Assembly (NCBI RefSeq): GCF_947504225.1
Contig: NZ_CANNGT010000005.1
Span: 1-64,000, forward strand
Length of the DNA stretch: 64,000 nucleotides
Direction of reading: 5' to 3'
Source: Brumimicrobium ulvae
GTDB taxonomy: Bacteria > Bacteroidota > Bacteroidia > Flavobacteriales_D > Crocinitomicaceae
This document shows positions 62,440 to 64,000 of this stretch, one piece after another. The notes below the pieces were generated by a model, which saw nothing but the letters and a program-made list of their open reading frames with translations, searched no databases and had not been told where the DNA came from. The stretch's first letter is position 1, and each line of letters opens with the position of its first letter. The translations under genes were made by a program, and so were the position numbers.

Positions 62440-62772
62440 ATGAAGGTAGAGAACACGAAAGCACAAATGAGGAAAGGTATTTTAGAATACTGTGTTTTAT
62501 CCATCCTTTCAGAAAAAGAATGTTATCCATCTGAAATCATTGAGCAGTTGAAGGAAGCTGAATTGATTGTGGTAGAAGGAACGCTTTATCCTTTACTCAC
62601 CCGATTGAAGAATGCCGAATTGCTGGATTATCGTTGGGAGGAATCTAACGCTGGACCACCAAGGAAGTATTATGGATTAACCAAGGAAGGCGAGTCTTTC
62701 TTGTCGGAGTTAAAAGCCACATGGAGCATATTGAAAAAAGCAGTTAACCAATTAGAAAATAAAACGCTATGA
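62440..62772 (+). CDS. PadR-family transcriptional regulator
   Basis: 110 residues from the ATG at 62440 (MKVENTKAQMRKGILEYCVL), placed 19 bases after the -7 element; the ATG at 62386 lies inside the operator and is upstream of it, so it is rejected. The winged helix contains ECYPSEIIEQLKEAELIVVEGTLYPLL and NAGPPRKYYGLTKEGESFL, diagnostic of PadR. It overlaps the PspC-type gene start by 4 bp (ATGA). PadR/PspC pairs are common in Bacteroidota and respond to envelope stress. Confidence 0.94.
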   Translation: MKVENTKAQMRKGILEYCVLSILSEKECYPSEIIEQLKEAELIVVEGTLYPLLTRLKNAELLDYRWEESNAGPPRKYYGLTKEGESFLSELKATWSILKKAVNQLENKTL

Positions 62773-64000
62773 AAAAGACAACAACTATAAATCTGGCAGG
62801 TATGGTTTATCATATTGAAGAAGATGCTTTTCAGATTTTGAAGGATTACCTTACAGACATTAAACGGGTTTTTTCTACTCAAGAAGGTGTAGAAGAAATG
62901 GTAGCGGATATTGAATCGCGAATTGCAGAACTATTTCAAGAACGATTAAACAAAAATAAAGAAGTTGTTACTTATACAGATGTTGAAGAAGTTATCTCAA
63001 TCATGGGGTCACCGAATCAATTTGATGAGGATTATGACGAGGCTGAATATGAAGAAAATAAATCAGAAACACAGTTCAATCAAAAGGCGGAATCTAAGCG
63101 ATTGTACAGGGATACTGATGAAGGAATGCTGGCGGGAGTTTCCGCAGGTTTAGGTCATTACCTTAACATCGACCCCGTTTTGATTCGTGTTTTGTGGATC
63201 GTATTGGTTTTGGTTGGCGGTTCTGGAGTTTTGGTGTACATCATTGCTTGGATTGCAATTCCAGAAGCAAAAACTACAGCTCAGAAGTTGCAAATGAAAG
63301 GTCAACCTGCAAATTTGGACAACATAAAAGCCTTCGCCGATTCAGTGAAAGAAGAAGCTAAAACTGGATTTAAGCGCGCGTCAAACTCAGTGAAATTTAC
63401 CATTGAAAAAGGGAATGGGGCCATAACTACAGTGCTTCGTATGATTTCAAGATTAATAGGTTTTGTTTTGATTATTGGTGGAATCGTTTCAATAATTGCG
63501 CTTGTACTTGTGTTTATTACAAAATCAAATTTTGTGTTCGTTAATGGAATTCCAGTATTTACCGATGTTAAAACAGGAGTAGGATTGGTTTTTGAAGATG
63601 CAACCCTCGCGGTTTGGAGTATTTTCTTTGTTGCTTTGATTCCAATTATGTTTTTAATTATGTTGGGAGAAATGCTGACCTTGAGTGGAAAGAAGAAGTC
63701 AAGAGCGTTTATTCTAACTTTATTGGTGATTTGGTTTGCTGCAATCGTAACGATTTCTGTACTGGGAGCAAAAACCGGCTTCGATTTTAAAGAAAGATAC
63801 ACTTCTGTTGAACGTCAAATTGTTCAAGTAGACTCTCTGGATTTACAAGTGAATTTATTCGAAGATGATTTGAAAATTTCCAATGAAATGGAATATAGTT
63901 TCAACAACTATTTATCTATAGATGAAGAAGAAATAAAAATGGGCTATGCAAGAATTGAAGTGTTATCAACACCAGATTCTATATTCTATTACACCGTTGA
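62769..64000 (+). CDS. PspC-domain membrane protein, cut by the window end
   Basis: At least 410 residues with no stop before the window edge. The N terminus MKKTTTINLAGMVYHIEEDA and a helical segment (about 20-100) are the cytosolic domain common to these proteins. A PspC domain follows at about 112-170 (LYRDTDEGMLAGVSAGLGHY, then YIIAWIAIPEA) with one helix, and later three more hydrophobic stretches (about 230-252, 282-302 and 318-340). A periplasmic part begins after about 345. It is coupled to the PadR regulator and probably senses envelope stress. Confidence 0.92.
   Translation, partial: MKKTTTINLAGMVYHIEEDAFQILKDYLTDIKRVFSTQEGVEEMVADIESRIAELFQERLNKNKEVVTYTDVEEVISIMGSPNQFDEDYDEAEYEENKSETQFNQKAESKRLYRDTDEGMLAGVSAGLGHYLNIDPVLIRVLWIVLVLVGGSGVLVYIIAWIAIPEAKTTAQKLQMKGQPANLDNIKAFADSVKEEAKTGFKRASNSVKFTIEKGNGAITTVLRMISRLIGFVLIIGGIVSIIALVLVFITKSNFVFVNGIPVFTDVKTGVGLVFEDATLAVWSIFFVALIPIMFLIMLGEMLTLSGKKKSRAFILTLLVIWFAAIVTISVLGAKTGFDFKERYTSVERQIVQVDSLDLQVNLFEDDLKISNEMEYSFNNYLSIDEEEIKMGYARIEVLSTPDSIFYYTV

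Noticed and set aside
63302-63802. 166-codon minus-strand frame over the PspC-type gene
   Set aside because: It is the antisense of a clear coding region with PspC and membrane segments on the plus strand.

Overview
The window comes from a low-GC member of the Bacteroidota, almost certainly order Flavobacteriales. The markers are gldD and gldE, two proteins with PorP/SprF-type barrels, surface proteins with type IX secretion (T9SS) C-terminal sorting domains, a SecA of about 1,120 residues, many lipoproteins with short Bacteroidota-type lipoboxes, and promoters of the TTG / TAnnTTTG type. An NhaD Na+/H+ antiporter and the gene content point to a marine or brackish Crocinitomicaceae-like organism; the family assignment is inference.

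Layout. 1-660: a 106-bp tandem repeat and a small lipoprotein. 776-3981: thioredoxin, a membrane-anchored MutS-like ATPase and a DMT-family exporter. 4061-8281: an apparent copper acquisition cassette, made of a CxGKC small protein, a Met/His-rich lipoprotein with two FixH-like domains and an OprC/NosA-type TonB-dependent receptor, followed on the opposite strand by Cu/Zn superoxide dismutase. 8444-14071: a serine hydrolase, a divergent kinase-like protein, and an operon of ECF sigma factor, an anti-sigma domain fused to a PorP-like outer-membrane barrel, and PorP/SprF. 14279-29572: mostly housekeeping (acyl-CoA ligase, recG, GAPDH, CYTH protein, membrane-anchored glutamate-synthase-like protein, dihydroorotase, dolichyl-phosphate-mannose-synthase-like transferase, recX, RNase E/G, a 30-residue bS22/mS38-like protein, HU, mutY). 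29643-34485: ssb, gldE, gldD and a T9SS-exported zinc carboxypeptidase. 34495-48808: LtaS-like sulfatase, sppA, folK, an OmpA/TPR-like lipoprotein, secA, a cobalamin adenosyltransferase, acyl-CoA dehydrogenase and anmK. 49084-53758: nhaD, exbB-exbD-tonB-folC and tRNA-Val(TAC). 53885-64000: a GIY-YIG-like protein, DUF2461, a T9SS surface protein, DUF6495, an LRR protein, ribF, a second acyl-CoA dehydrogenase, a nested palindromic element, a DUF4920 lipoprotein and a padR-pspC operon cut by the window end.

How parts work together. The ExbB-ExbD-TonB operon could energise the OprC-like receptor; imported copper could be passed by the Met/His lipoprotein and used by SodC. The sigma/anti-sigma/PorP operon looks like a one-protein signalling line from the outer membrane to cytosolic transcription, resembling the dual-membrane-spanning anti-sigma factors known in Bacteroides, but with a PorP/SprF-type barrel. 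Most genes are ordinary core genes. The strongest leads are this trans-envelope anti-sigma fusion, the copper cassette, the kinase-like protein at 9659-10735, the nested palindrome at 61388-61567 and the 106-bp tandem repeat.
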